The notes: generated from the sequence alone by a model not told the origin. Positions 34,693 to 44,791 are shown, counted from the first letter of the stretch. The stretch is 64,000 nucleotides of DNA from Polaromonas sp. JS666 (GCF_900103405.1 NZ_FNHX01000002.1:376496-440495); one strand, 5' to 3'. A program made the numbers and translations.

Positions 34693-36219
34693 ATGAGCGG
34701 ACTCGGCCGGCCCGGCGTCGCGGCGGTCAAATGGAGCGCGGCCTCCACGGTCGCGCGCTTCGCGCTGCAGCTGATGGCCCAGGTCGTCCTGGCGCGCACG
34801 CTGGGCCCGGAGATCTTCGGTATCTTCGCCATCGGCATGGTGGTGCTGACCTTCGCCACCTTTGTGTCCGGCTTCGGTTTCAGCTGGAGCCTGCTGCAGC
34901 GCGAAACCCTCAGCGACGAGGACGTGCGTTTTGCCTGGACCTGGCAGCTCATCGTGGGCCTGGCCACCACGCTGGCCGTCTACCTGCTGGCTCCCCTGCT
35001 GGCCGCTTATTTCCGCGAGCCGCGCGCGCAGTCCGTCATTGAATGGCTGTCGCTGGCCTGCCTGCTGGGCGCGGCCGCCCAGCCGGCCACCTATTTGCTG
35101 CAGCGCGACCTCAACTTCCGCGCGGTGGGCCTGGTGCAGGTGGGCAGCTATGCGGCCGGTTATATCGCAGTGGGCCTGCCGATGGCGCTGATGGGGCGCG
35201 GCGAGGCCTCGCTGGTGGCGGCCTGGCTGGTCCAGGTGGCCGTGCAGCTGGCGGCCAGCTACGCGCTCAAGCCCCACCCGGTGCGCCCGCTGCTCTGGTA
35301 TGCCGATGCGCGTGCGGCCGTCGGCACCGGGCACACGGTGTTTTTCACCAATATCGTCAACTGGGTACTCAACAACCTGGACCGCGTGCTGATAGGGCGC
35401 CTACTCAACGCGCAGGCCCTGGGCCTGTACAACGTGGCCTACAACCTGGCCACCATGCCCAACACCTTGCTGCTGGGCGCGCTGCAGCCGGCCTTCCTGG
35501 CGGCGGGCGCGCGCCTGCAAAACGACAAGCCCCGCCTGGGCCGCGCCTACCTGCAGATGCTGGCCACCATCGTGGTACTGGGCCTGCCGGCTTTTGTGGC
35601 GCTGGCTTTTGTCTCGCGCGACATCGTGCGCGTGCTCTACGGGCCGGCCTGGAGCGATGCGGCCTGGGTGCTGGGCACGTTGTTCCTGTGCATGCCGGCC
35701 TATGTCATCTGGGGCCTGTCGACGCCGGTGCTCTGGAACACCGGGCGCAAGCACTATGAGTGCCTGCTGCAGCTGCCGCTGCTTGCCGTCGGCGCGCTGG
35801 GCTTTTACCTGCTGGCTGGCCAGGGCATCCATGTCGCCGCGGCCGTGGCTGGCGGGCTGCTGGTGCTGCGCGCGGCCGTTGTCGCCACGGCCGCCTTTCG
35901 AGCGCTGGACCTGCGCGCCACGGCCCTGCTGCCGGACGCCTTGCGCGGCCTGCTGCTGAGCGCGCTCTGCGCCGCGGGGGCACTGGGCGCGCAGCATGCC
36001 GTGGCGAGGTTTGACATCGCGCTGCTGTCGCTGGCGGCCGGCGCGCTGGCAGCCGGCCTGCTGCCTGGGCTTTTGCTGCTGCTGCGGCCGCAGCTGCTGG
36101 GGCCGGATGCCTCCGACATGGTGATCCGCTTCGTCCCCGGCCTCGCGAATTTCCTGCGCCGCCCCGCGGCCGCGCCGGCTTCCGCCCTGCCCGTGGCGCT
36201 GGGCGAGCAGCATCCCTGA
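34693..36219 (+). CDS. Wzx-type oligosaccharide flippase
   Basis: 508 aa with about 12-14 membrane segments. The N-terminal GVAAVKWSAASTVARFALQL and LGPEIFGIFAIGMVVLTFA match the polysaccharide transporter (PST) family, and NWVLNNLDRVLIGRLLNAQA is the usual central motif. It flips lipid-linked repeat units from cytoplasm to periplasm. It starts 2 bases after the previous stop and is followed by the polymerase gene. Confidence 0.92.
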   Translation: MSGLGRPGVAAVKWSAASTVARFALQLMAQVVLARTLGPEIFGIFAIGMVVLTFATFVSGFGFSWSLLQRETLSDEDVRFAWTWQLIVGLATTLAVYLLAPLLAAYFREPRAQSVIEWLSLACLLGAAAQPATYLLQRDLNFRAVGLVQVGSYAAGYIAVGLPMALMGRGEASLVAAWLVQVAVQLAASYALKPHPVRPLLWYADARAAVGTGHTVFFTNIVNWVLNNLDRVLIGRLLNAQALGLYNVAYNLATMPNTLLLGALQPAFLAAGARLQNDKPRLGRAYLQMLATIVVLGLPAFVALAFVSRDIVRVLYGPAWSDAAWVLGTLFLCMPAYVIWGLSTPVLWNTGRKHYECLLQLPLLAVGALGFYLLAGQGIHVAAAVAGGLLVLRAAVVATAAFRALDLRATALLPDALRGLLLSALCAAGALGAQHAVARFDIALLSLAAGALAAGLLPGLLLLLRPQLLGPDASDMVIRFVPGLANFLRRPAAAPASALPVALGEQHP

Positions 36220-36237
36220 CCGAAGAAAACCATCCCC

Positions 36238-37749
36238 ATGGACCAACCCGTCGTCATTTCAGTGCTCGTCGCCGGCGCCATCCTGGCGGCGCTCACGGCG
36301 GCGCTGGGCATGGCGGGCGCGGTCCATGTGACCTCGCGCCGCGCGCACGGCTACATGCACCTCATCTTCTACGCCATCCTGCTGATGGTGGCCCTGGCCA
36401 ACCTGCTCTCGGGCCGCGACCTTTCCAGCAGCAACATGAAGTTCGACGAAGTCGTCGTGGTGGTGCGCCACCCGCTGGTCTCGCTGATGCAGCCCCTGGC
36501 CTCGCTGCTGCTGCTCACGCTGGCCGGCGAACGGCTGATCACGCACTGGATACGCCGCGACAGATCCGCGCAGGCACCCGCCGCGCTGCCGGTGGCCTTC
36601 CTCACCTTCTGGCTCTGCACCGTGGCCGCGCCGGCCCTGCTGGGCGCGCACCCGCAGCTGTCGCATGACTATGTGTACCCGCTGGTCATAGGCTTCGCCG
36701 CGGTGCTGGCCACCGCCACCGAACGCGACCTGGCCTTCGGCGCCGCGCGCAATGCCCTGCTGCTCTTTATCGCCGCCGGCCTGCTGCTGCTGCCCTTCAA
36801 GCCCAGCCTGGTGCTGGACGCTTCCTACACCCAGGGCCTGCTGCCCGGCGTGCCGCGGCTGGCGGGCCTGGCGCCGCACGCCGTGTCGCTGGGCATGCTG
36901 GCGCAGCTGGGCCTTTTGTGCCTGCTCGCGCGCCCCTTTCAGCGCGCCTGGCTCAACCGCGTGGCCTGGACCATGGGCCTGGGCGTGCTCTTCCTCGCGC
37001 AGTCCAAGACGGCGTGGATTTCGTTTGTGCTGTGCTCGGCCTGCATCCTGGCCGTGCGCCAGGGGCCGCGCTTCATGCGCCGCGTGGGCGACCCGGTGCG
37101 GCCCGAGTTCGGCATCGTCGCGCTGCTGGCCTTTATGGCCGCCGTCGTGGGCCTGGCCGCCCTGCTGATGTTCGGCGAGGTCGACGCGCGCCTGAGCAGC
37201 TTCTTCGACAGTGCCCAGGGCGCGCAGCTGGCGTCCATGACGGGGCGCGACCAGATCTGGGCCATCGCCTACGACGAATGGCAGCGCAACCCGGTGTTCG
37301 GCTATGGGCCGACCCTGTGGGACGCGAGCTTTCGCGAAGCCATAGGCATGCCCAACGCGACCCACGCGCACAACCAGTTCATGGACACCTTGTCGCGCTC
37401 GGGAAGCGTGGGCGCGGCCGCGCTGCTGCTGTACGCACTGGTGCTGCTGGTGCTGTCCCTGCGTTATGCCCGCGCCAGCGGCGGCCTCACGCTGGCCTTG
37501 TTCGTGGCGCTGGCGCTGCGCGCCATCAGTGAAGTGCCGCTGCTGCTTTTCGGCTACGGCCCCGAACTCATCGCCCACGTGCTGCTGCTGATGGCGCTGG
37601 CCGCAGCCGGGCGCGAAGCCCGTGAACGCAAACGCAGCATGGCCAAGGCGCCGGCGGCCATGCCCCGCGTCGAGCCGACCTTTGCCCGGAACCGCAGAAA
37701 CCCCGGAGACCCCAAAACCCCCCTGGCCGCCGCGCGGCTCCATTCTTGA
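36238..37749 (+). CDS. O-antigen ligase/Wzy-like polysaccharide polymerase
   Basis: 503 aa with about 11 predicted membrane segments. The Wzy_C-type region is DARLSSFFDSAQGAQL followed by MTGRDQIWAIAYDEWQRNPV and ATHAHNQFMDTLSRSG, where the HxHNxFL-like motif lies in a large periplasmic loop near residue 380. It polymerises repeat units delivered by the flippase. The downstream glycosyltransferase gene starts 4 bases after its stop. Confidence 0.9.
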   Translation: MDQPVVISVLVAGAILAALTAALGMAGAVHVTSRRAHGYMHLIFYAILLMVALANLLSGRDLSSSNMKFDEVVVVVRHPLVSLMQPLASLLLLTLAGERLITHWIRRDRSAQAPAALPVAFLTFWLCTVAAPALLGAHPQLSHDYVYPLVIGFAAVLATATERDLAFGAARNALLLFIAAGLLLLPFKPSLVLDASYTQGLLPGVPRLAGLAPHAVSLGMLAQLGLLCLLARPFQRAWLNRVAWTMGLGVLFLAQSKTAWISFVLCSACILAVRQGPRFMRRVGDPVRPEFGIVALLAFMAAVVGLAALLMFGEVDARLSSFFDSAQGAQLASMTGRDQIWAIAYDEWQRNPVFGYGPTLWDASFREAIGMPNATHAHNQFMDTLSRSGSVGAAALLLYALVLLVLSLRYARASGGLTLALFVALALRAISEVPLLLFGYGPELIAHVLLLMALAAAGREARERKRSMAKAPAAMPRVEPTFARNRRNPGDPKTPLAAARLHS

Positions 37750-37753
37750 CACC

Positions 37754-38725
37754 ATGAAATTTTCCATCGTCATCCCGCTTTACAACAAGGCACCCTATAT
37801 CAGCGACACCCTCGCGTCGGTGCTGGCGCAAACCTTCACCGACTTTGAAGTCATCGTGGTCGACGACGGCTCCACCGACGGCGGCGCCGAGCTCGTGAGC
37901 TTTATCACCGACCCGCGCGTGCGCCTGGTGCGCCAGGCCAATGCCGGCGTTTCGGCGGCGCGCAACCACGGCATCGCGCTGGCGCGCGGCGAATGGGTGG
38001 CCTTTCTCGACGCCGACGACTGGCACCACCCGGGCTACCTCGAAACACTGGTACGGGTGCAGGCGCGCTGCCCCGGCGCCGACACCGTGGCCACCCACTA
38101 CCTGCCGGTGCCCGACACCCTGGACATGTGGCCGCCGCGCTGGCCCGAGATGCCGCGCACGCCCGACATCGAGCGGATCACCGACCTGCCGCGGCGCTGG
38201 ATGGCCTCGCCCACGCTGTGCACCAGCGCCGTCTCGGTGCGGCGCGCGCGACTGCTGCGCATGCAGCCCTGCTTTCCGCCCGGCGAGTCGCATGGCGAGG
38301 ACCTGGACCTGTGGTTCCGCCTGGCCGAGCAGGCGCCGGTCGCGCTGGTCCACGCGCCGCTGATGGCCTACCGGCTGGCCGTTGAAGGCAGCCTCAGCAG
38401 CGGCCATGCACCGCTGGCCATGCCGCCCTTTCTGCAGCGCATGGAGCAGCGCGCGCTGGCCGGTGCCATGCCGCCCGCGCGCCGCGGCTCCGCGCTGTGG
38501 CTGGTGGCCCAGTACCAGCTCTCGCTGGCGCGCCAGGCGCTGGCCGACGGCAGCCGCCGCGAAGGCTGGGCCTGGCTGCTGAAGGCGCGCCGCGCGGCCG
38601 GCGGCAAACGCTGGTGGCTGACGGCCGCCATGGCGCTTTTCATGCCGGGCCCGCTGGTCAGGAACTGGCAGCGCTGGCGCGTGCGCCGCACCGTGCACGC
38701 GGCCAGCCCCGCCGAAGCAGGATAA
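37754..38725 (+). CDS. Family 2 glycosyltransferase
   Basis: 323 aa from the ATG at 37754. The GT-A start is FSIVIPLYNKAPYISDTLAS, VVDDGSTDGG, then AFLDADDWHHPGYL with the DxD metal motif. The C-terminal third has many Arg residues and an Ala-rich helix. It probably adds one sugar of the repeat unit at the cytoplasmic membrane face. The donor is not known. Confidence 0.93.
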   Translation: MKFSIVIPLYNKAPYISDTLASVLAQTFTDFEVIVVDDGSTDGGAELVSFITDPRVRLVRQANAGVSAARNHGIALARGEWVAFLDADDWHHPGYLETLVRVQARCPGADTVATHYLPVPDTLDMWPPRWPEMPRTPDIERITDLPRRWMASPTLCTSAVSVRRARLLRMQPCFPPGESHGEDLDLWFRLAEQAPVALVHAPLMAYRLAVEGSLSSGHAPLAMPPFLQRMEQRALAGAMPPARRGSALWLVAQYQLSLARQALADGSRREGWAWLLKARRAAGGKRWWLTAAMALFMPGPLVRNWQRWRVRRTVHAASPAEAG

Positions 38726-38727
38726 AA

Positions 38728-39807
38728 ATGAACCAGAAATTACCTCGCAAAATTACACCCCTCTGGCATTCGTGCAGGGTCTCCGTGGTCATCAAGGCCC
38801 TGAACGAGGAAAAACGCATTCGGGCGACCATCGAAAGTGCGCTGCGCGCCGTCTCTGCCGTTGGCGGAGAGGTCATCCTGGCCGACTCCTGCTCGACGGA
38901 CCGCACGGTGGAACTGGCCTGCACGTATCCCATACGCGTCGTCCAGCTGGCGAATCCCAGTGAGCGCTGCTGCGGCATCGGTCCGCAGCTCGGCTACCAG
39001 CATTCGCATGGCGACTTCATCTACATCCTCGATGGCGACATGCAGATGCAGGAGGGCTTTCTTGAGAAAGCGCTCGACTTCCTGGAGGCGCATGAGGATG
39101 TAGCAGGCGTGGGCGGACGCGTGGTGGAGCAAAACACCGAGAGCCTCGAGTACATGGCGCGTGGAGAACGGGACTCCCCGCACCTGCGGCCGGGCAAAGT
39201 GGACAGGCTCGACGGCGGTGGGCTTTACCGCCGCAGCGCCATCGAGGCGGCAGGCTATCTTTCCGACCGGAACCTTCACAGCTACGAAGAATTTGACCTG
39301 GCCATAAGGCTGCGCGCCCTCGGCTGGCGCCTCTGGCGCTTGCCGGTGGATGCTGTCAATCACTTCGGGCACGACGCACCACCCTATCGCCTGTTGATGC
39401 GACGCTGGCGCACCCGGTATATCTGCGGTCTGGGTGAACTTGTCCGCGCGGCGGCGGGCAAGCCACGCCTGCATCTGGCTTTGGAGGGATTGCGGGAATT
39501 GCGCCTGTACATCGCAGTGCTCGGCTGGTGGACTGTCATGGCGAGCCTGGTGTTCTGGCCGGTTTCTGCCTCCCTGCGCCTGGCCTTTTTCTGCATCATC
39601 GCCACGGCGCCGATGTTGCTGATGACCTGGCGAAAACGGTCCGCAACCAAGGCGCTTTATTCCGTGGTTTCCTGGTGCTTCAATGCCGCAGGTCTTATAC
39701 GCGGCCTGCTTCGCCCGCAGCGGCCGGCTCGCGAAGCCATCGCAAGCCGGATTGTCAAGGACTCGGCAATGACGCATCGCCATGCAATCCAGGGGGCTGC
39801 CAATTGA
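38728..39807 (+). CDS. Family 2 glycosyltransferase with C-terminal membrane segments
   Basis: 359 aa. The N-terminal GT-A domain has VVIKALNEEKRIRATIESAL, LADSCSTDRTVELA and YILDGDMQMQEGF (DxD near residue 115). Around residue 275 two or three hydrophobic segments occur (AVLGWWTVMASLVFWPVSAS, LAFFCIIATAPMLLM), indicating membrane attachment. It starts 2 bases after the preceding stop. Base composition is slightly less GC-rich than its neighbours, a hint of separate origin. Confidence 0.92.
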   Translation: MNQKLPRKITPLWHSCRVSVVIKALNEEKRIRATIESALRAVSAVGGEVILADSCSTDRTVELACTYPIRVVQLANPSERCCGIGPQLGYQHSHGDFIYILDGDMQMQEGFLEKALDFLEAHEDVAGVGGRVVEQNTESLEYMARGERDSPHLRPGKVDRLDGGGLYRRSAIEAAGYLSDRNLHSYEEFDLAIRLRALGWRLWRLPVDAVNHFGHDAPPYRLLMRRWRTRYICGLGELVRAAAGKPRLHLALEGLRELRLYIAVLGWWTVMASLVFWPVSASLRLAFFCIIATAPMLLMTWRKRSATKALYSVVSWCFNAAGLIRGLLRPQRPAREAIASRIVKDSAMTHRHAIQGAAN

Positions 39808-40907
39808 TGAGTTCCGATGGAAACCTGCAAAGGCGGCAGACGACTCAGCAATTCACCGGCGTGCAGGTGCTGCGCTTTGCCGCGGCCATGCTGGTCGTGG
39901 TGATGCACATCACCCAGGCGATTTCCATGCACATCAGCGGCACCGGGCCGCGCCACTACTGGGAGGCCGGCTCCGCCGGGGTGGACATCTTTTTTGTGAT
40001 CAGCGGCTTTGTGATGGCCATGTCGACCGCCTCGCTGCCGTCGGACGGGCCCGGACGTATCAGTGCCGCCTGGGTCTTCATGCGCAGGCGCCTCATCCGG
40101 ATCGCGCCGCTTTACTGGTTTTACACCCTGCTCAAGGTGGCCCTGCTGCTGGCCATGCCGGCGCTGGCCGCGCGCTCTTCGGTGGAGCCTGGACACCTCG
40201 CGGCCTCGCTGCTGTTCATCCCCACCATGAGCCCCTGGGGCCTGGTGCAGCCCACGCTGCCGGTCGGCTGGACCCTGAACTTTGAAATGCTGTTTTATGC
40301 GGTGTTCGCCGTGGCCATTGCCCTGGGTGCGCCGCGCATACGCTTTTGCCTGGCGGCCTTTGCGCTGGTGTTCGCGGCGGGCTACCTGCTGCCGGACTCG
40401 GTGGCGCTGAATTTTTATGCGCAGACCCTGGTGTTCGAGTTCATCCTCGGCGTCTGCATCGCCCATGCCTATTTGCATTTCCGGCGCCCCGGGCCGATAG
40501 CCGGCCTGGCCGCGATCGCGGCGGGCGCGCTGTACATGTTCGCGCCCGACTGGGGCCACTCGGCCGACCGCTTCGCCACCTGGGGCTGCGGCGCCGCACT
40601 CATCGTGCTGGGCGCCGTCTGGCTGGAGCCCTGGACCGTGCGCGCGCCGCTGGCTTCGCGCCTGTCCTTCCTGGGCGACGCCTCGTATTCGATTTACCTG
40701 TCGCACACCTTTGTGGTGCCGGCCGGCGTGCAGGCGCTCAAGCGCCTGGGCGTGCAGGACAGCCTGGCCGTCGCCCTGGCCGTGGGCCTGGCCGTGGTGG
40801 TGGCGGGCTGCCTCTCCTACGTCTGGCTGGAACGGCCCATGACCACCTTCTTCAAGCGCGCCCTGTTCGGCGCGCCCAAGCTCTCTTACCAAACTCCCGG
40901 AAAGTAA
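39807..40907 (+). CDS. Acyltransferase family 3 (OafA/ExoZ-like)
   Basis: 366 aa from an ATG overlapping the previous stop (TGATG). Ten or so membrane segments are seen. The family motif GVQVLRFAAAMLVVVMHI has the catalytic His near residue 32, and GSAGVDIFFVISGFVMAMS follows. It is likely to acetylate or otherwise acylate a sugar of the exopolysaccharide on the periplasmic side. Confidence 0.94.
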   Translation: MSSDGNLQRRQTTQQFTGVQVLRFAAAMLVVVMHITQAISMHISGTGPRHYWEAGSAGVDIFFVISGFVMAMSTASLPSDGPGRISAAWVFMRRRLIRIAPLYWFYTLLKVALLLAMPALAARSSVEPGHLAASLLFIPTMSPWGLVQPTLPVGWTLNFEMLFYAVFAVAIALGAPRIRFCLAAFALVFAAGYLLPDSVALNFYAQTLVFEFILGVCIAHAYLHFRRPGPIAGLAAIAAGALYMFAPDWGHSADRFATWGCGAALIVLGAVWLEPWTVRAPLASRLSFLGDASYSIYLSHTFVVPAGVQALKRLGVQDSLAVALAVGLAVVVAGCLSYVWLERPMTTFFKRALFGAPKLSYQTPGK

Positions 40908-40914
40908 CCTCCCC

Positions 40915-42099
40915 ATGCGAAGTGAATCGCTGCCGCGCAGCGCCATACGCGAACGCGAAGGCCGCTACATCTACATCGCCTGTCCCTGGACGCCCCTGGG
41001 CGGCGGCATGTTCAAGGTGGCCGACTACCTGATACAGGCCCAGGCCTCCTCGGCCGCCATCGCCTCGGCCGACGCGGCCGAGCTGCGGCCGCTGGACACG
41101 CGCGGCGGCGCCAACGCCTTGTACTCCTTCTGGGTGCTGGCCACCGCGCTGGCGCGCATCACGCGCGGCCGCTTCAGCGGCCGGCTGGCCGGCGTGCATG
41201 TGAACATGGCCGAGCGCCTGAGCCTGTTCCGCAAGGGCGCCATCATCGCCGCCTGCCGCGCCCTGGGCGTGCCGGTGGTGCTGCACCTGCATGCCGCGCA
41301 GCTGCACCATTTCTACCATTCGCTGCCGCGGCCGCTGCAGGCGCTGACGCGCTGGGTGTTCTCGCTGCCGGCCAGTGTCGTGGTGCTGGGCTCGGCCGCG
41401 CGGCGCTTTGTCGTCGAAGAGCTGGGCGTGGCGCCGGATCGCGTGGACATTGTCATCAACGGCGTGCCCGAACCCACCCATGCGCGCCGCGCCGCCGGCG
41501 ATAGCGCCATGCAGCGTGTGCTCTTCCTGGGCAACCTGTCGGAACGCAAGGGCGTGTCCGACCTGCTGCAGGCGCTGGCCCTGCCCGGCTTTGACACGGC
41601 CCGCCTCGAAGTGACCCTGGCCGGTGGCGGCGACGTTGGGGCCTATGAAGCCAAAGCAAAGGAACTGGGCATAGACGGCTTTGTGCGTTTTGCCGGATGG
41701 TCTGACCAGCAGCAGGCGGCACGGCTGATGGCCCGCACCGACGTGCTGGTACTGCCCTCTTACGACGAAGGCCTGCCGCTGGTCATCCTCGAAGCGCTGG
41801 CCAACGGCGTCGCGGTGGTGTGCAGCCCCGTCGGCGAAATACCCTCGGTGCTCAGCGACGGCGTCAATGCCTCATTTGTGCAGCCCGGTGATGTGGCCGG
41901 CATCGCGGCCGGCCTGCAGCGCGTGCTGCAGGATGGTGAATTGCGCGCGGCGCTGGAGCGAAACGGCCGGGAGCTCTATGAACAGCAGTTTTCCATCGCG
42001 CACTTTTTCAGCAGCGTCGCGCATATCCACCAGCGCGATTTCGGCGTGGCCGGGCGCCCTCTGCGTGCCGCCGCGGTTTCACAGGACGGCAAAGCATGA
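40915..42099 (+). CDS. Family 4 glycosyltransferase
   Basis: 394 aa, GT-B fold. The C-terminal donor domain has RVLFLGNLSERKGVSDLLQA, FAGWSDQQQAARLMARTDVL and SYDEGLPLVILEALANGVAV with the E-x7-E motif. The N-terminal part starts YIYIACPWTPLGGGMFKVAD. It is probably retaining. Its stop overlaps the start of the GMC oxidoreductase gene by 4 bases. Confidence 0.93.
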   Translation: MRSESLPRSAIREREGRYIYIACPWTPLGGGMFKVADYLIQAQASSAAIASADAAELRPLDTRGGANALYSFWVLATALARITRGRFSGRLAGVHVNMAERLSLFRKGAIIAACRALGVPVVLHLHAAQLHHFYHSLPRPLQALTRWVFSLPASVVVLGSAARRFVVEELGVAPDRVDIVINGVPEPTHARRAAGDSAMQRVLFLGNLSERKGVSDLLQALALPGFDTARLEVTLAGGGDVGAYEAKAKELGIDGFVRFAGWSDQQQAARLMARTDVLVLPSYDEGLPLVILEALANGVAVVCSPVGEIPSVLSDGVNASFVQPGDVAGIAAGLQRVLQDGELRAALERNGRELYEQQFSIAHFFSSVAHIHQRDFGVAGRPLRAAAVSQDGKA

Positions 42100-43787
42100 T
42101 CCGCGACGCCGACAGCATTCCCAACGGCAGCCGGCTGGAGGCCGACGTCTGCGTGGTCGGCGGCGGCCCGGCCGGCATCGCGCTGGCGCTTTCGCTGAGC
42201 GACCAGGGCCATGCCGTGCTGCTGCTGGAGTCCGGCCAGCTGCAGGCGCATGCCCCCACACAAGACCTCTATGATGGCGAGGTGGCCGATGAACAGCTGC
42301 ACAGCCCGCCCGGCAAATACCGGCAGCGGCGGCTGGGCGGCTCCTCGGCGATCTGGGGCGGGCGCTGCATGCCTTTCGACCCCATCGACTTTGAAACCCG
42401 CGCCCATATCCCACACAGCGGCTGGCCGATCTCGTATGAAGACCTGCTGCCCTGGTACCCGCGCGCCAACGCCCTGGCCGAGGCCGGGCGCTTCCTTTAC
42501 GACGCGGCCCAGGCCCTGGAGCCCGGGACCGGCCCGCTGATCGCCGGCTTCGACAGCGAGCGTGTGCTGAGCAACGGGCTGGAACGCTTTTCCTGCCCCA
42601 CGCACTTCGGCAGCCGCTACGCCAGGCGGCTGGCGCTGGCGCCCACGCTGGAAGTGCTGCTGGGCGCCAACTGCACCGCGCTGCGGCTGCAGGCCGACGG
42701 CCAGGCGCTGCGCGAGCTCGAGGTGCGCACGCTGGCCGGCACACAGTTCACCGTCGCCGCGAAAAGCACGGTGCTGGCCGCGGGCGGCCTGGAAACCGCG
42801 CGCCTGCTGCTGGCCTCACGCGACGTGGCGCCGCAAGGCGTGGGCAACCAGCACGACGTGGTGGGCCGCTACTACATGTGCCACATCGCCGGTAATGTCG
42901 GCACGCTGACGGTGCACGGCCCCACCAGCGACGTGCGCCACGGCTATGAAATTTCGCCCGAAGGCATTTACTGCCGGCGCCGCCTCTCGGTTGCCGCCGG
43001 CGAGCAGCGGCGCCTGGGCCTGGCCAATGCGGTGGCGCGCCTGCACTTCCCGCGCATCACCGACCCGGCGCACCGCAGCGGCGTGCTGTCGGGCCTGTTC
43101 CTGGCGCGCAAGCTGATCAGCTACGAATACAGCAAGCGCCTGAAAGACGGCGCGCCGCCGACGGCCGGGGTCTATGCGCGCCATTTGCTCAACGTCATGG
43201 CCGACCCGCTGGACACCACGGCCTTTCTGTCGCACTGGCTGATGAAGCGCACGTTGGCCGAGCGCAAATTCCCCTCGGTGATCCTGCGCAACCGCAGCAA
43301 CCGCTTCAGCCTCGAAGTGCACGGCGAGCAGATCCCCCAGGCCCACAGCCGGGTCACGCTGGCCAGCGGTGTCGACGCGCTGGGCATGCCGCGCCTGAAG
43401 GTCGACTGGCGTTACAGCCGCGCCGACATCGATTCCCTGGGCGCCAGCCTGGACGTGATGGCCGAGGAGTTCGCGCGCAGCGGCAAGGCCCGCTTCGACT
43501 ACAAACCCCACACCCTGGAAGAAGACCTGATGCGCTTCGGCGCCTACGGCGGCCACCACATCGGCACGGCGCGCATGGGCACGGACCCGCGCAGCAGCGT
43601 GGTCGACGCCGACTGCCGCGTGCATTCGGTGCGCAACCTGTTTGTCGCCGGCAGCGCGGTGTTCCCGACCTCCAGCCAGGCCAACCCGACGCTGACACTG
43701 ATCGCGCTGTCGCTGCGGCTGGGCGACTTCCTGTCGCGGCAGCTGCGCGCCGAGCGCTCTCCCCTGCAGATGCAGGAGGCCGCATGA
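42096..43787 (+). CDS. GMC-family FAD-dependent oxidoreductase
   Basis: 563 aa. FAD motif DVCVVGGGPAGIALALSLSD near residue 15, RRLGGSSAIWGGRCMPF near 80, and the GMC C-terminal block GGHHIGTARMGTDPRS, DADCRVHSVRNLFVAGSAVF, with ANPTLTLIALSLRLGDFL at the end. Sugar or alcohol oxidation is the family activity. Location inside a glycosyltransferase operon, with 4-bp overlaps on both sides, suggests it oxidises a sugar in the repeat unit or a polysaccharide precursor, paired with the next gene. The substrate is inferred only. Confidence 0.9.
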   Translation: MIRDADSIPNGSRLEADVCVVGGGPAGIALALSLSDQGHAVLLLESGQLQAHAPTQDLYDGEVADEQLHSPPGKYRQRRLGGSSAIWGGRCMPFDPIDFETRAHIPHSGWPISYEDLLPWYPRANALAEAGRFLYDAAQALEPGTGPLIAGFDSERVLSNGLERFSCPTHFGSRYARRLALAPTLEVLLGANCTALRLQADGQALRELEVRTLAGTQFTVAAKSTVLAAGGLETARLLLASRDVAPQGVGNQHDVVGRYYMCHIAGNVGTLTVHGPTSDVRHGYEISPEGIYCRRRLSVAAGEQRRLGLANAVARLHFPRITDPAHRSGVLSGLFLARKLISYEYSKRLKDGAPPTAGVYARHLLNVMADPLDTTAFLSHWLMKRTLAERKFPSVILRNRSNRFSLEVHGEQIPQAHSRVTLASGVDALGMPRLKVDWRYSRADIDSLGASLDVMAEEFARSGKARFDYKPHTLEEDLMRFGAYGGHHIGTARMGTDPRSSVVDADCRVHSVRNLFVAGSAVFPTSSQANPTLTLIALSLRLGDFLSRQLRAERSPLQMQEAA

Positions 43788-44791
43788 AAGTGCTGGTACT
43801 GGGCGCTTCCGGCCACATAGGCGCGCGCCTGCTCGAGATGCTGCAGGCCACGAGCTGGGCCGCGGCCACGGGCGCGTCCAGGCACAAAAAAAATACCGCG
43901 AGCTGGCTGGAACTCGACAGCCGCGACCCGCGCCAGCTGGCCCAGGCCTTGAAGGGCTTTGACGCCGTGGTCAACTGCGTGGCGGGCGATGCGGCCTCGA
44001 TTGCCGACGGCGCGCGCGCCCTGGTGCAGGCCGCGCTGCAGGCCGATTGCCCGCGCATCGTGCACCTGAGCACCATGTCGGTCTACGGACCCGCCGAGGG
44101 CCTTGTGCGCGAGGATGCGCCGCTGGATCCCACGCTGGGCTGGTACGGCCAGGCCAAATGCGAGGCCGAGGCCGCCATGCACGACTTTGTGCGGCACGGT
44201 GGTGAGGTGGTGATGCTGCGGCCCGGCTGCGTTTACGGCCCCGGCAGCCAGCTGTGGGTCGGCCGCATAGGCCGCTGGCTGCAGGCCGGGCGCCTGGGCG
44301 ACCTGGGCATCGCCGGCGACGGCTGGGCCAACCTGGTCCATGTCGACGACGTCTGCCAGGCCCTGCTGCTGGCGCTGCGGCTGCCCGCGGCCCAGGGCAA
44401 GATACCGGTGTTCAACCTGGCGGCGCCCGACAGCCCGCGCTGGAACGATTATTTTGTGGACCTGGCCCTGGCGATCCAGGCCACGCCCGTGCGCCGCCTG
44501 GGCAGCCGCCGGCTCCAGCTCGACGCATGGCTTTGCGGCCCGCCGCTCAAGGCGGCTGAGCGCGCCCTGAAACTGCTGGGCAACCCCGGCATGAAGCTGC
44601 CCGATGCCCTGCCGCCCGGCCTGCTGGGCCTGTGGTCGCAGCACATACACCTGGATACCCAGGCCGCTACCCACCGGCTCGGTGTGCAGTGGACACCCTA
44701 TGCCGACGGCCTGCGCGATTCGGCCGCATGGTTTACGGCGCCCGCCGGCGCCGGCCAAGCCACCCTGGACAAAATGATATGCACGCCCTGA
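43784..44791 (+). CDS. NAD-dependent epimerase/dehydratase family protein
   Basis: 335 aa, starting in the stop of the GMC gene. The extended SDR fold is shown by VLVLGASGHIGARLLEMLQA, HLSTMSVYGP and GWYGQAKCEAEAAM, where the usual YxxxK is YGQAK near residue 125. A weakly conserved C-terminal half differs from standard sugar epimerases. It may reduce the keto-sugar formed by the GMC enzyme, a two-step epimerisation. The 3' end overlaps the next gene by 13 bases. Confidence 0.87.
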   Translation: MKVLVLGASGHIGARLLEMLQATSWAAATGASRHKKNTASWLELDSRDPRQLAQALKGFDAVVNCVAGDAASIADGARALVQAALQADCPRIVHLSTMSVYGPAEGLVREDAPLDPTLGWYGQAKCEAEAAMHDFVRHGGEVVMLRPGCVYGPGSQLWVGRIGRWLQAGRLGDLGIAGDGWANLVHVDDVCQALLLALRLPAAQGKIPVFNLAAPDSPRWNDYFVDLALAIQATPVRRLGSRRLQLDAWLCGPPLKAAERALKLLGNPGMKLPDALPPGLLGLWSQHIHLDTQAATHRLGVQWTPYADGLRDSAAWFTAPAGAGQATLDKMICTP

